The translations under genes and the position numbers were made by a program. The notes below the pieces were generated by a model. The model was not told the origin of the DNA, made no database searches, and saw only the letters and a list, made by a program, of their open reading frames with translations. From Thermoanaerobaculia bacterium (GTDB lineage: Bacteria > Acidobacteriota > Thermoanaerobaculia > Multivoradales > J023), in contig JAUIJL010000001.1 in NCBI GenBank assembly GCA_030431255.1, positions 124,001 to 188,000 on the forward strand: DNA of 64,000 nt, given 5' to 3'. Shown here one piece after another: positions 41,900-51,760 of the stretch. Position 1 is the stretch's first letter; each line of letters starts with the position of its first letter.

Positions 41900-44800
41900 T
41901 CACTCCTTGGCGCCGTCGAAGAGCCCGCGATGGTATTCGTCGAAGAGCTCGGCGGCTTCTTTCTCGCTGATCTCCACGCCGACGATCCGCAACAGGCTGA
42001 TCAGGCTGACTTCGGGGGTCACTCTCTCGAAGAGCAGGCGGAAGGTGTTGTTGAGGCGGCGGAGGGTGCTGTGGAGGAAGGCCAGCATGACGAAGAGGTC
42101 GGCCCGGCGGGACCAATACTTGTGCTCGAAGGTTTTGGCGCTCAGCTGCTCATAGGACGGAATCCCGCTGTTCTTCAGGTAGTCGGCCATGGCGAGGAGC
42201 TCGCTGCCCAGGTCGCCGGAGGATGCCAGGTCGGTGAGGTACTCGAGCAGGCGATCGTCGAGGCGCTTCACGAAGAGGGCGAAGCGGGCGAAGGTGATCT
42301 TCTTTTCGTCTTCGGTCTGGAAGTGTGACAGCTCCTCGTGGCCGTTGAGCAGGATATCGTTGAGCTCGTCCAAGATCGCTTTCCGGATCGTCACCACCGT
42401 CGTTTGCCCTTCGCTCTTGTAGCGCTCGAGCATGATCAGAACGTGGGAGAGCAGCAGATCGAGAACGGGCATGAAGTAGCCGTGGCCCACGGCTTTGGTG
42501 ATTTTCTTGGATTGTTTCTTGACCTTCTTATCTCTGGATTTCTTGCTTTGCAGCTTGATGTTCCCCAGCAGGGAGCCTTCCTTGAAGATGCCCTTGTTGA
42601 TCGCCATGACCCCGAAGAGGTGACCGAGGATCTGGCCGAAACGCTCGGCATCTTTGGGCTTGTAGGCTTTCAGCGGGTTGGAGCGAATCGGCCGGGTGAG
42701 CACGTCGATCGCGGTTTTCAGGGCGTTTTCGCCTTCGGATACGAAGTCCGCGTGGCGCAAGACGTCCACGCCGCCGATGATGCCCACCAGGCCGACGGTG
42801 GCGGGATGTTTGAATTTCTTGCTTCTGAGGGCGCGGATCCGCTCCCGCTCCTCGGCGAGCACGGTTTCGTCGAGCTTCTCGAGGGTTTGCAGGTAGACAT
42901 TGCTCGAGGCGGTGCCAAGGCCTGTTCCCGAGCCCGATCCGCCGCCCAGGCTCGCCACCCGCGCCGACGGGGTGCCCGCGGCCGCGGCCGCCTGCTCGGC
43001 TTTTTGGATCGCTTTGCCGTAGGTCTCACATAGAGCTTTGTGACGCTCTTTGCGCCGTGCTTCCCACTCGGATTCTGTGGGCATGGAGAGGCCGCCGATC
43101 TGGGAGAGGGCGGAGAGCGGCTCGTCGACGAATTCGTATTCCAGGAAGTAGAGGGACGAGAAGAGCATGCTGAAACCGTTGCCCAGCTCCTGGATCGCCT
43201 TGGAGAAATTCAGCTGCAGGAGGGCGGCCACTTTGTCGGTCACGATCGCCGCCAGCTCATCGAGCTTTTTGAGCAGCTTGCGCACCGCGCCCTCGACCCG
43301 CACCACCAACCGACCCCACTCGTAGTAGCGCACCACCGAGATGGCGCGGGATTTGTAGCCGTCCAAGAGGCTGTCGATGGTGTCGGTGGAATAGCCTTTG
43401 ACGAAGCCGTAGATCAGCCGATAGATCTTGTTGGCTGTGGTGTTCTTTTTGCTCTCTGGAAAGAGCGACATCACCCCTTGTACCAGGTAGGTGATGATGG
43501 TGGTGCGGAATCGGTCGTAGACGTGCTCTTTGAAGAACCGCTTGGTCGCCTCGTTCCACAGATAATCTTTGATGTAGTGCTTGCCTGCGGCGACCAGACC
43601 CTGGACTCCGATCAAGGGCAGGGCCATGGCGATCAGACCTCCGTAGACCACCCCCTGCATGACCGGGATCATGCCGCGGGTGTTCTGATAGACCTTGCTG
43701 CCGATGCCTTTGATCTCGAGATCTTTTTCGACCTGCTCGGTGGCGTAGAGCACCACGGTTTTGTCGCGCGTGTTGCGGAAGACGATCCCGTGCCCGTAGG
43801 TGCCCACGTAGAGTAGGTGTTTTGCCACGAGGGGTGCTCCCTGGGCCAACACCAGAACATTCCGGCGGCCCCGGCCTCGCGTCAAGGCCCGCTGGATGCG
43901 CTCCTTGAACGGACCTTTGGCGGTTTTCAAGGCCTCGTTCATGGGTTTTGTGTACGTGGCATCCCGTACGAATCCCGGAATCTGCTTCCGGAATCGGATC
44001 TCCGAGATCGGCTCTGGGAAGTAGAGCTTGAGCATTTCGGCGAACCAATCCCAATCGGTGAAATCCTTGTAGTCCCCCTCGTCGGGATCCGATGGATTCT
44101 GGCCCCAACGGCTTTTGACCATGGCCCGGGAGTCGACGATCTGCTCGACCTGAACCTGCCCGAAATCTTGGTCGAAGTAGATGCTGGCCGTGCGATCGGC
44201 CTCCGCCGGATGCTTCGGATCGGTGGCGCCGCCGTGCAGGGCGTAAAAGAACACCGCTTGGGGACGGGTTCCGGTTTCGTCCGCCATGCGCTCGATGCGG
44301 CTCGCGATTTGAGCCACGGACGCCACCGATCCTCCGAGGCCGTGGCTGTAGAGCATGGGCACCGCGTCCATGATGCCGCTGGTCTTATCTTGCCTCAGCT
44401 GCAAAACGGCCCGCTCGCTGCCGATCAGGAGCTTCACGTAGAGCTCGCCCTGCCGCAGCACGGGCTCCCAGAGGTTCTGACGCAGATATTCGTCGCTCAG
44501 ATGCTCGGGCGAAAACACCCGCAAGCTCTTGTCCTCTGGGTGCGGATCCCGCCATTTCGGATAGTAGAGGTAGCCGTCGTAATCGTCCCTCCAATTGGCG
44601 TAGGTCGCACGGATGGCGGCGTGGCGGTGGAAGGCGTGAACGTGGGTGCCGGTGAGGGTGTAGGGCACTTTCACCGCCGGCAGGCTGGTGGCGAAGGTCC
44701 GGCGGCGGAACCCCGGGGAGAGGGAGGCGATGTCGCGGGCGTAGTTGAAACCCACCGCCGTCAGGGTGTCTAAGTCGTCCCAGGCCAGGTCCGCCCGCTG

Positions 44801-45166
44801 GGCGAGGGTGTGCAGAGGACGCCTCACGAGATGATTCAGCAGGTCGGCGCCGAGGGCTTGGCCGGGACCGAATCGAAAGCGATCATCTCGGCTGTCTTCG
44901 TGGAGCACGATCTTCCGTCGGTCGTAGGAGAGCAGGAAGTTGCCTTTGAGATCGAGCTTCTCGAATCGCTCTTTATGCCCCGGAAGGTTGGACTCATACC
45001 GATAGGTCGGCACCCTCCGATACTCTCCTAGATGGATATCGTAGAACCCCGGAAAGATCTTGTACTCCCGGTCCGTGGTGAGGTTCAGGGGGGAGTTGAA
45101 GAAGCTCCGGACCGCTCCCATCAGGAGCGTTCGCAGTTGTTTTTGAGATTCGGCATGTGCGCTCAT
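41900..45166 (-). CDS. giant protein of unknown function (distal gene of pair)
   Basis: A 1088-aa protein beginning MSAHAESQKQLRTLLMGAV. No signal peptide is present. The first third is a mixed domain with LYSHGLGGSVASVAQIASRI, which loosely recalls a nucleophile elbow but lacks GxSxG. A strongly hydrophobic stretch around residues 480-520 (MIPVMQGVVYGGLIAMALPL and following) could insert into membranes. The second half is helical, with a Ser/Gly linker (GGGSGSGTGLG) and a Lys-rich segment (KSRDKKVKKQSKK). ATG at 45166 is chosen because GAGGGAAGAG precedes it. No known family was recognised. Second gene after 45294-48560, with a hairpin between them. Confidence 0.8.
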   Translation of the reverse strand: MSAHAESQKQLRTLLMGAVRSFFNSPLNLTTDREYKIFPGFYDIHLGEYRRVPTYRYESNLPGHKERFEKLDLKGNFLLSYDRRKIVLHEDSRDDRFRFGPGQALGADLLNHLVRRPLHTLAQRADLAWDDLDTLTAVGFNYARDIASLSPGFRRRTFATSLPAVKVPYTLTGTHVHAFHRHAAIRATYANWRDDYDGYLYYPKWRDPHPEDKSLRVFSPEHLSDEYLRQNLWEPVLRQGELYVKLLIGSERAVLQLRQDKTSGIMDAVPMLYSHGLGGSVASVAQIASRIERMADETGTRPQAVFFYALHGGATDPKHPAEADRTASIYFDQDFGQVQVEQIVDSRAMVKSRWGQNPSDPDEGDYKDFTDWDWFAEMLKLYFPEPISEIRFRKQIPGFVRDATYTKPMNEALKTAKGPFKERIQRALTRGRGRRNVLVLAQGAPLVAKHLLYVGTYGHGIVFRNTRDKTVVLYATEQVEKDLEIKGIGSKVYQNTRGMIPVMQGVVYGGLIAMALPLIGVQGLVAAGKHYIKDYLWNEATKRFFKEHVYDRFRTTIITYLVQGVMSLFPESKKNTTANKIYRLIYGFVKGYSTDTIDSLLDGYKSRAISVVRYYEWGRLVVRVEGAVRKLLKKLDELAAIVTDKVAALLQLNFSKAIQELGNGFSMLFSSLYFLEYEFVDEPLSALSQIGGLSMPTESEWEARRKERHKALCETYGKAIQKAEQAAAAAGTPSARVASLGGGSGSGTGLGTASSNVYLQTLEKLDETVLAEERERIRALRSKKFKHPATVGLVGIIGGVDVLRHADFVSEGENALKTAIDVLTRPIRSNPLKAYKPKDAERFGQILGHLFGVMAINKGIFKEGSLLGNIKLQSKKSRDKKVKKQSKKITKAVGHGYFMPVLDLLLSHVLIMLERYKSEGQTTVVTIRKAILDELNDILLNGHEELSHFQTEDEKKITFARFALFVKRLDDRLLEYLTDLASSGDLGSELLAMADYLKNSGIPSYEQLSAKTFEHKYWSRRADLFVMLAFLHSTLRRLNNTFRLLFERVTPEVSLISLLRIVGVEISEKEAAELFDEYHRGLFDGAKE

Positions 45167-45235
45167 GGCTCTTCCCTCGGACGGCGATCGTGGGGTGTAA
45201 ATGCTGGAGGTCGGCTCGATCGATCGAGGCGGAAA

Positions 45236-45263
45236 CCGACCCCGAAGCGGGCTCCGGGGTCGG
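45236..45263 (-). terminator. hairpin between the two giant genes
   Basis: A perfect 9-bp stem, CCGACCCCG with CGGGGTCGG, around a ten-base loop. On the minus strand it is followed by only three T, so it is a weak terminator or attenuator, or an RNA processing point that would lower expression of the distal gene. Confidence 0.45.
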
Positions 45264-45293
45264 TCGACGGTCTGTCGGATCCGGCGAAGGCGA

Positions 45294-48200
45294 TCAGGCG
45301 TCCGGCAGGTCGGAATCCTGCTGCAGGTAGACCAGCGACGTCGGCACCTTGGTGGACCAGGGCTCGCCCACCAGCACTTGGCCCAGGCGATAGCCCACAC
45401 CCGAGACGGCGAGGCCGTCGTAAGGCTCGCTCAGCACGATCTCCTGCTCGGAGACCACCTCGCGGATGCGCCAGGCTTTCTCACCGATCCACAGCTCGCG
45501 GTTGACGTCGCGCTCGGCGTTGAAGTCCGTGCCCTGGCCGATGACCGTGGCGTTGCCGTCGGTGAGGGAGACGGTGCCCACGCCGTCGGTACCCTCGATG
45601 CCCCGCGCCAGGCGCAGCTCTTCGAGGATCGACACGTAGAGATCGTCGCCCACGTGGGGCGGATCACCGCCCTCCCAGATCACGCCGTCGGACTCGAGGA
45701 AGTGCAGCAGCGCCTCCTCGTAACCCGGGCGCACGGGCACCTGGACCCGACCGGAGCCGGCGCGCAGGAATTTGGCGAAGAGCGGATCCGTGTCGTCGAG
45801 GTGGATCGCGTCGACCCAATGCTGCTTACGACCCCAGAAGTAGGGGTAGAAGAGGTAGGTCATGTGGTTCCACTCCATGGCCTGCTCCATGAATTGCACG
45901 TAGCTGCCCTCGACCTCGGCCTCGCTCAGGCTCATCTGCGGGTAGCCGAAAGGCGCGCTCTCCGGACGCATGGCGTTGAAGGCGTCGAACGCCTGGCCGG
46001 TGAGCTGCATGAGCGCCAGCTTCTTGAGCTCGACCTGCTCGATGTGGCGGTTCTGCTCGGGATTGCGTCCCTGGATCGACACGCCCAGCTCCACCTCGCG
46101 GGATCGCACCTGGTTGTCGTATTCGCTCTTCATCGCCTGGTAGGCGGTCATGATCGACTGATAGGTGGCGATCTGCCACTCCTTGTAGAGCTCGGGCGAG
46201 CGCGAGCACTCCACCTGCACGTTGACGGCGAAGCTGCGGGTTTTGCCGCTGTGGACGGAGACCGGGATGACGCCGTCTTCCTCGTTCATGTGGGCCATGC
46301 GACGACCGGTGAGGTCGAAACGAGTGCGTCCGGCAATGACCGTGACGCGCAGGTCGGTGACGTCGGTGTTGTAGTAGTAGGTGCCGTTGACCCAGCCGTA
46401 GCGGGCCCGATAGCCACTGGGCACCTCGAGCTCGAAGCTCGAGTCGGTGTAGAGGTTGTAGTTCTCGTAGCCCTGGAAGGCCTGGCTGAAGGCTTTGCCG
46501 ACCTTGCGATAGCGGGGCGGCGGCGGCTCCACATCCTCCACGTTGTATTTGCCTACCCAGTAGAGGTAGTCGGTGCTGCGCACGTCGCTCGGGGTCAGGG
46601 CCTTCCACTCGCCGGTGACCGTGTTGCGGAAGCCCGGGGGCTCCGGCGCCACCAGCTCGGGACCCTGGTCCGGACCCACGGTGAGGGCGTGGCGATAGAA
46701 GGCCGCGGGCTCGGGCACCACGAATTCGAGCATGGCGCGCAGGCCGTAATTCACCACCTGGACCTCGTAGCGCTTGTCGACCCAGCGATAGACGCCGGTC
46801 ACGTGGCCGGTGCCCGCGGTGTTGTCGAAGCCGTGGTTGCTGATCTCCTCAATCTCCTCCACGGTCTTGCGGGTGCGTTGCTCCACCACCCGCTCGCGAA
46901 TGCGGTTCACGGCGCGCTCGGTCATCTCCCGGGAGTAGGACGTGGCCGCTTGGCGGGAGCTCTCCTTGGAGGTGTCCCGCGACCAGCGAAAGTCCGCGGT
47001 GCCGCTGAAGAACGGGCCGTAGGATCCGGTCACCGAGATGCCGGCTTCGGTCCGGGAATCTTCTTGAATGGTGGACGAAGTTTCCTTCTGCAGCTCGAAG
47101 CGCTCGCTCGTCTGTAGGTCCCGCTCGGTCTCCCGGACGTTCTCGGACTCCAGGAAGATGGTGTCCTCGGTGCGGCGGGTCCGCCGGTGGCTGCGGTCCT
47201 TCGATTCGCCCTGCAGCACGTTCTCGATGTGGGCAACCTCTCCGAGCTCGTAACCCTTCAGCTTCTCGCGCACCATCATCAGGTCGGCCACGCCCACCAG
47301 GTGGACCCGTCCGCTGCCCGAAGGCGCACCGTCGCCGTCGCCCGACTCCAGCCGGCCGATCCCCGAGCTCTCACCGCCCGGGTGCGGACCCGGCCAGAAG
47401 GCGCCGTCGCGATATTGAGGCGCCTGGACTTTGGTCATGCGACCGCCGGACATGTTGAGCAGCTTGGCTGTCTCACTCGAGTAGAGACGAGCGGTCAGCT
47501 TGGCGATCCGGGCCTCCAGACGCGCGATGGCGTCGGCGACGGTGAGGAAATCGAGGGGTACCTTGAGGTCCTGGAGGGCGGTTTGGGTCTTCTCGGACAG
47601 CCCCGCCACCCGCTCCTCGGTCAGCAGGATCTGCTCCTGGGTGCCGTCGAACGAAACGGAATACATCTCCACACCGTCCACCTCGGTCAAGGTGGTCAGC
47701 GTGCCGTCCTCTGCGACGCGGGTGCTCTCGTCGGACCCGTCGGCCAGGTCTTCAGCGGCATGGTCTTCGGCAGCCTGGCGCAGAATCACCGGCGGCTGGC
47801 CCCACTCCTCTTTGCGGGTGGCCAGCTCCTCTTCTAGGGCCTCTTCCAGCTCGTCGATCGCGTGCTCGTAGCAGTCCACGGTTTCGAGGATGGATTCCGC
47901 TTCCGCCTTGGCCTGTTGGTAGCGGGTGTCCCGCTCCTGGCGCTCCTTTTGCAGCCGCTCTTCCTCGAGACGATCGAAGGGCGGCAAGGGGAAGACCGGC
48001 GGCGGCAGGATCACGATCTTGACCATGCCCCGGCGGACCGAGCCGGAATTCTCTAGGCTGGCGTCCTGCTCGGCCATGCGCTCGATCAGATCCGCTAGAC
48101 GCACGTAACGCAGCAGCTCGCGGCGCACGGGAGCCAGGGAGCGATTGCGAACGATGCTCACCATCATCACGAAGTCCGCCAGGTTGGAGCGGTCCGAGTG

Positions 48201-48560
48201 GTAGACGTCACCGGCGACCACGGCGGCGATATCGGCGCCGAAAAGGCCCGATACCGCCTGCTTGAAGTCGTCGAAATCGACCTCCGCGCCCTGGCGATCG
48301 AGCCAGTCCGCCAGCTCGCGGAAGGGTAGCTCGGTCTTGTCGTCGGAATTGAAACGCTCGTGGAGACGAAGCACGGCCTCAGCCGCCCCCTCCAGGGCCC
48401 GGCGCGGATCGTCCTCGGAAAGCAGCTCCACCAGCTGTAAATACAGTGCGGTGTCTCCGGTGATCTCGTTCAGCAAAGGAATCGTGTTGCCGTCCACGTG
48501 ATCCGGATTCGGCAGCTCGGGCCCCCGAACGTTGACAAAGCGAAAGACTTCTGTTTGCAT
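45294..48560 (-). CDS. giant protein of unknown function (proximal gene of pair)
   Basis: A 1088-aa protein beginning MQTEVFRFVNVRGPELPNPD, without signal peptide. Residues ~1-160 are helical, ~190-270 form a charged coiled coil (RLQKERQERDTRYQQAKAEA), and the middle has a long Ser/Thr/Arg region (SSRQAATSYSREMTERAVNR). A beta-rich block follows with VYRWVDKRYEVQVVNYGLR and FVVPEPAAFYRHAL. The C terminus (TDGNATVIGQGTDFNAE, WIGEKAWRIREVVSEQEI) resembles beta-sandwich units found in phage-tail and appendage proteins. AAGGGGA precedes the ATG. Exact function is not known; a structural or toxin-delivery role is one guess. Confidence 0.82.
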   Translation of the reverse strand: MQTEVFRFVNVRGPELPNPDHVDGNTIPLLNEITGDTALYLQLVELLSEDDPRRALEGAAEAVLRLHERFNSDDKTELPFRELADWLDRQGAEVDFDDFKQAVSGLFGADIAAVVAGDVYHSDRSNLADFVMMVSIVRNRSLAPVRRELLRYVRLADLIERMAEQDASLENSGSVRRGMVKIVILPPPVFPLPPFDRLEEERLQKERQERDTRYQQAKAEAESILETVDCYEHAIDELEEALEEELATRKEEWGQPPVILRQAAEDHAAEDLADGSDESTRVAEDGTLTTLTEVDGVEMYSVSFDGTQEQILLTEERVAGLSEKTQTALQDLKVPLDFLTVADAIARLEARIAKLTARLYSSETAKLLNMSGGRMTKVQAPQYRDGAFWPGPHPGGESSGIGRLESGDGDGAPSGSGRVHLVGVADLMMVREKLKGYELGEVAHIENVLQGESKDRSHRRTRRTEDTIFLESENVRETERDLQTSERFELQKETSSTIQEDSRTEAGISVTGSYGPFFSGTADFRWSRDTSKESSRQAATSYSREMTERAVNRIRERVVEQRTRKTVEEIEEISNHGFDNTAGTGHVTGVYRWVDKRYEVQVVNYGLRAMLEFVVPEPAAFYRHALTVGPDQGPELVAPEPPGFRNTVTGEWKALTPSDVRSTDYLYWVGKYNVEDVEPPPPRYRKVGKAFSQAFQGYENYNLYTDSSFELEVPSGYRARYGWVNGTYYYNTDVTDLRVTVIAGRTRFDLTGRRMAHMNEEDGVIPVSVHSGKTRSFAVNVQVECSRSPELYKEWQIATYQSIMTAYQAMKSEYDNQVRSREVELGVSIQGRNPEQNRHIEQVELKKLALMQLTGQAFDAFNAMRPESAPFGYPQMSLSEAEVEGSYVQFMEQAMEWNHMTYLFYPYFWGRKQHWVDAIHLDDTDPLFAKFLRAGSGRVQVPVRPGYEEALLHFLESDGVIWEGGDPPHVGDDLYVSILEELRLARGIEGTDGVGTVSLTDGNATVIGQGTDFNAERDVNRELWIGEKAWRIREVVSEQEIVLSEPYDGLAVSGVGYRLGQVLVGEPWSTKVPTSLVYLQQDSDLPDA

Positions 48561-48892
48561 AGCAATCCCCTTTCCATCTCCGCCCGCCAGCGAGCGGATC
48601 GACGGATGTCTCCACCTGGAAGTTTCTACTGTGATGTCGTCGGTGATCTGTATCTATTGGAACGGCTTCGGCCCGCTGCCGAATCCCGGCTCACCAACTA
48701 GTTCGCAAAAGCTCTGGGAAAACCGCCGGCTTTATCGAGAGAAATGTCCAGGAAATACCAAATGCTGGAAATAAGGGGCTTAGCCGTCCGTAATCTCGCC
48801 CTGGCTCGCGCCGAAGGCCAACTAGCGTGGATTTTTGGTCGAGACAAGAGCCGGGAAGGCGCCCGAAGCGTCCGCCTCCCGAGGCTCTGGGC
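48561..48892. other. intergenic region between VWFA gene and giant gene pair
   Basis: 332 bp without a credible gene. On the minus strand it holds the terminator-like hairpin of the VWFA gene (48847-48888) and, near 48575, the ribosome binding site of the giant gene. A promoter for the pair must lie between, but no clear -35/-10 pair was recognised. Confidence 0.55.
48847..48888 (-). terminator. terminator-like hairpin after the VWFA gene
   Basis: AGAGCC pairs with GGCTCT and, inside it, GGGAGGCG pairs with CGCCTTCCC with one bulged base. It lies directly after the minus-strand stop codon. The U-tract that follows is poor (TGTCTC). Confidence 0.5.
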
Positions 48893-50800
48893 TCAGGGAG
48901 CCGCGGGCGTCTGCAGCTCGATGCCGGTGGACACGAAGGACGTCTCCAGGGACGCCTCGTCACGGATGGCGACGGCCAGGATGTGAATGCCCGCCTCGAG
49001 CTCGAGCGGCACGACCATGGAAATATCCGTTTCCATGTCCGCCGGTTTGGGCACGTCGTAGGATTTTTGGACGAAGGCGGTCTGTTTCCGACGCTCGTCC
49101 TGGGCGAGCACAATCGCCGTCAGACGGGATTTGTCGCCTCCCTGCTGGGGAAGGAAGGTCAAGCTTTCCGAAGGCAGGCGGACGTGGAGGGGCACACCGA
49201 AACCTTTGCGGTCCTTTTTCTTTGCGGAAGCGCCGGCGACCGGCGGCTCGAGAGCGCCGACTCCGAGGCGTACGTCCAAGGGGTTGGTCATCAGCCCCAG
49301 GTAGAGGGTGCTTTGCAGCCGCTCGATCAGCCGCTGGTTGGAGCTCTTGTCGCGGTAGCCCGGACGGTGGCGAATTCTCATCTTGCGGCCTTTGTCGGCG
49401 AGCTTCACCTCGATCCGGTGCTCGAGACCGTCACCGCCGTGGCGGGGCACGTAGGCCAAGGAATAATAGCCCTTCATATTTTCCGTGACTTGCTCCAACG
49501 AGTCGAGGAATCGGTTCTGATTGAAGATCGCCCGGCCTCCGGTTTCGACCGCCAGCAGCGACAAACCTTCCCGTTGCAGCAATCGGCTCTCGGAGTCGTA
49601 GCGACCGATGGCTCGGGTGGTGTTGGCGAGCCCCCGTTGATCCGCGCCGCTCAGGCTCGTCGCCCCCGCGGTGCCCAAGGTTTGGAGGGTGTAGAACGTG
49701 ATGCGATTGGCCGCGGCATGGCGGGTCATGGCGCGGAACTCCGCGTTCAGGCCTTGCTCGATGTCGAGACGTTGGTAGACGTCCTCACCCTGGCACATGG
49801 TTTTGACGAACGACATCAAATTAGCACCCGGCGCCAGAATTAAGCCGTCGCTGACGTAGAGCAGAGATTTGGGCCCGGGGATGCCGGCGAGAAATACGGA
49901 GGCGTCGTGCAAGTGGGCCAGGGTCTTGCGGACCCGCGCCGAAGCGTTTTCCACGTAGAACTGGACCTCGCGGAAGGCCTTCGGGGCAAAGAAATTACAG
50001 GGATCCGTGCCGGGCCCCGAGCCGTTGGCCACGGTCTCCTGCTCCCACAAATCCTGCAATCGCCGGATCGCTTGCAGATCGTCGGCCCAGGTTTGTCGGC
50101 CCTGGGCGGTGGTGGTCTTAAGCCCGTCGAGGGCTCGTCGGACGTCCCGCAGCTGAGAGCCGAAGGGCACCTCGACGGTGAGCGTGTCGGTTTGTCGCAG
50201 CACCAAGACGTTGGCGGCCGGAATGGGTTTGGCCTCGAAGAGGTCTTGGAGGTCTTTGATCAGCCGCTTGCGGCCGACCGGGCTCGAATGGACCTCGTCG
50301 AAATAGATCACCAGATGGCCGTCAGGGCCTTCACCGGCCCCTGGCACGGTCGCGGCGTCGATCTCGGCCACACCGGGCTTCGGATCGTCGCGGATGGAGG
50401 CCGCCGGAGCATCCACCGGGCCGAGAGAGAAGCGATTGAGCGAAGCGTCGGCATCGTATTCGGCAAAGTGGGTCACTTCCACCGGCGCCCCGTCCTCAAA
50501 GACCTCGAAATCATCGGCCAGCAGACCGGTCACGGTGTTGCCTTGTTTGTCCGTGACCCAAACCTCGACGTTGACCAAGGAGATGTCCAAACGATCGCCG
50601 AATTCGAAGCCGGGATCGCCGGAAGCTTGGGCCCGGGCAGCTCCGGTGGAGCCCAAAGCGCAGAGCAGGGCAACCGCCGGCAGGGCTAGGCCGAGCAGAC
50701 GAAGGCCCGTTTCGGCGGGTCGAGACAGCGGGGGAACGACCGGCAAAGCACTGGCGGATGTCTTGGCGTCTCGGAAGATGCGGCGGGTGCTGGAGATCAT
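48893..50800 (-). CDS. VWFA-related acidobacterial secreted protein
   Basis: A 635-aa exported protein. The signal region is basic with a core LALPAVALLCALGSTGAARA. The following pattern, VNVEVWVTDKQGNTVTGLLADDFEVFEDG, is the hallmark of the VWFA-related domain family expanded in acidobacteria. The VWA core has LVIYFDEVHSSPVGRKRL in place of the classical DxSxS, then SLLYVSDGLIL and AVETGGRAIFNQN. The C-terminal third (ISMVVPLELEAGIHILAVAI) is a beta domain. Likely an extracellular adhesion or protein-interaction factor. GAGGAA precedes the ATG. Divergent from the sigma gene of module 2. Confidence 0.9.
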   Translation of the reverse strand: MISSTRRIFRDAKTSASALPVVPPLSRPAETGLRLLGLALPAVALLCALGSTGAARAQASGDPGFEFGDRLDISLVNVEVWVTDKQGNTVTGLLADDFEVFEDGAPVEVTHFAEYDADASLNRFSLGPVDAPAASIRDDPKPGVAEIDAATVPGAGEGPDGHLVIYFDEVHSSPVGRKRLIKDLQDLFEAKPIPAANVLVLRQTDTLTVEVPFGSQLRDVRRALDGLKTTTAQGRQTWADDLQAIRRLQDLWEQETVANGSGPGTDPCNFFAPKAFREVQFYVENASARVRKTLAHLHDASVFLAGIPGPKSLLYVSDGLILAPGANLMSFVKTMCQGEDVYQRLDIEQGLNAEFRAMTRHAAANRITFYTLQTLGTAGATSLSGADQRGLANTTRAIGRYDSESRLLQREGLSLLAVETGGRAIFNQNRFLDSLEQVTENMKGYYSLAYVPRHGGDGLEHRIEVKLADKGRKMRIRHRPGYRDKSSNQRLIERLQSTLYLGLMTNPLDVRLGVGALEPPVAGASAKKKDRKGFGVPLHVRLPSESLTFLPQQGGDKSRLTAIVLAQDERRKQTAFVQKSYDVPKPADMETDISMVVPLELEAGIHILAVAIRDEASLETSFVSTGIELQTPAAP

Positions 50801-51052
50801 GGGCGTTCCTCGGATCTATGGACGGAGATACCTAGCAATGAGATCTACTGAAACGATCTAGTACAAGGATGATGGCTCGCTCATGGTTCCGTGTCAACCA
50901 GGCTCGGGCGAAGATGTCGAGATTCGTGGTCAGAATTTGCCGGCGCCCTGCAAAGAGATATCCGAGACCGTCACACGGGAGCTCCGGGTCGAGAGCTCGG
51001 TATCTTTGAGGCCGATAAGCTCGAACGGGCTTTCTATGGAGAGGAGAGGAGC

Positions 51053-51760
51053 ATGGTGCAGCTAAACGGTATAATGCTTGCCTATTTAGCTCATAGCGGA
51101 TGCGCGGATGATCTTGGAGAGTCCATGGACGATCTGTCTAAGGAACGGGCCGATAAGAAATTGGTGGATAGGGTGTTGGCGGGTGATCGCAGAGCCCAAG
51201 AAATCCTTATCGAAGAGCTGACTCCGACCCTTCAATGGGAGGTCGGAAAAATGTTGCGAAAGTGGCGAAAGGGGGCGGCGGCGGGGCGTGATCTCGCCCA
51301 GGAAGTGGCAGATCTGACCCAAGAAGCTTGGTTGGCGATTTTAGAGCGAGACTACAAAGCACTGCGGGATTGGAAACCTCATCGCCTACCTCTGAAGGGG
51401 TGGGTCGGCTATGTGGCACGAATTCGAGCCGCGCAGTTGTTGCGATCTCCGCGAGCCCAATGGCGAGAGGAGCCTTGGGCACCGGACGATCTGCCCGAAG
51501 AGCCGGGGGACGACTCTCCTGAGGGCTCGATGGTGGCCAAAAATCGCCTGGAGGCGATCTATCTCTGTTTGATCGCCAAGTTCAAACCGATCGACTTTGT
51601 GCTCTTCGACCTCTATTTCGTTCAACAAGAGGTGGTCGAGGTCATCTGTCAGCAACTGGACCGCAAGCGCAATACGGTGGATAAGTGGCGGAGCCGACTC
51701 TCCAAACGGGCTGAGGCCTGCGATCAGCTGGTGTCCAATTGGTCTGGAGCCGCGATATGA
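51053..51760 (+). CDS. sigma-70 family (ECF-like) sigma factor (module 2)
   Basis: A 235-aa sigma factor. Region 2 is LAQEVADLTQEAWLAILERD with GWVGYVARIRAAQLLRS; region 4 is FVQQEVVEVICQQLDRKRNT followed by VDKWRSRLSKRAEA. ATG at 51053 is chosen because AGGAGA lies five bases before it; ATG 51125, preceded by TTGGAGAG and giving MDDLSKERADKKLVDRV, is a reasonable alternative. The stop overlaps the next ATG as ATGA, so it is coupled to the membrane CHAT protein. The frame upstream to 50891 is open but not protein-like. Confidence 0.85.
   Translation: MVQLNGIMLAYLAHSGCADDLGESMDDLSKERADKKLVDRVLAGDRRAQEILIEELTPTLQWEVGKMLRKWRKGAAAGRDLAQEVADLTQEAWLAILERDYKALRDWKPHRLPLKGWVGYVARIRAAQLLRSPRAQWREEPWAPDDLPEEPGDDSPEGSMVAKNRLEAIYLCLIAKFKPIDFVLFDLYFVQQEVVEVICQQLDRKRNTVDKWRSRLSKRAEACDQLVSNWSGAAI

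Noticed and set aside
41900-48560. Equal length (3267 nt each) of the two giant genes, suggesting duplication
   Set aside because: The proteins show no common motifs or order of domains, so equal length appears to be coincidence.
48691-49113. A 140-codon minus-strand frame at the end of the VWFA gene
   Set aside because: It overlaps the true VWFA frame and is Arg/Ser/Pro-rich, typical of a shadow.
51070-51075. Perfect TATAAT inside the proposed start of the module 2 sigma gene
   Set aside because: No -35 element at suitable spacing, and a stronger ribosome binding site supports a start upstream of it; kept only as a reason to consider the ATG at 51125.
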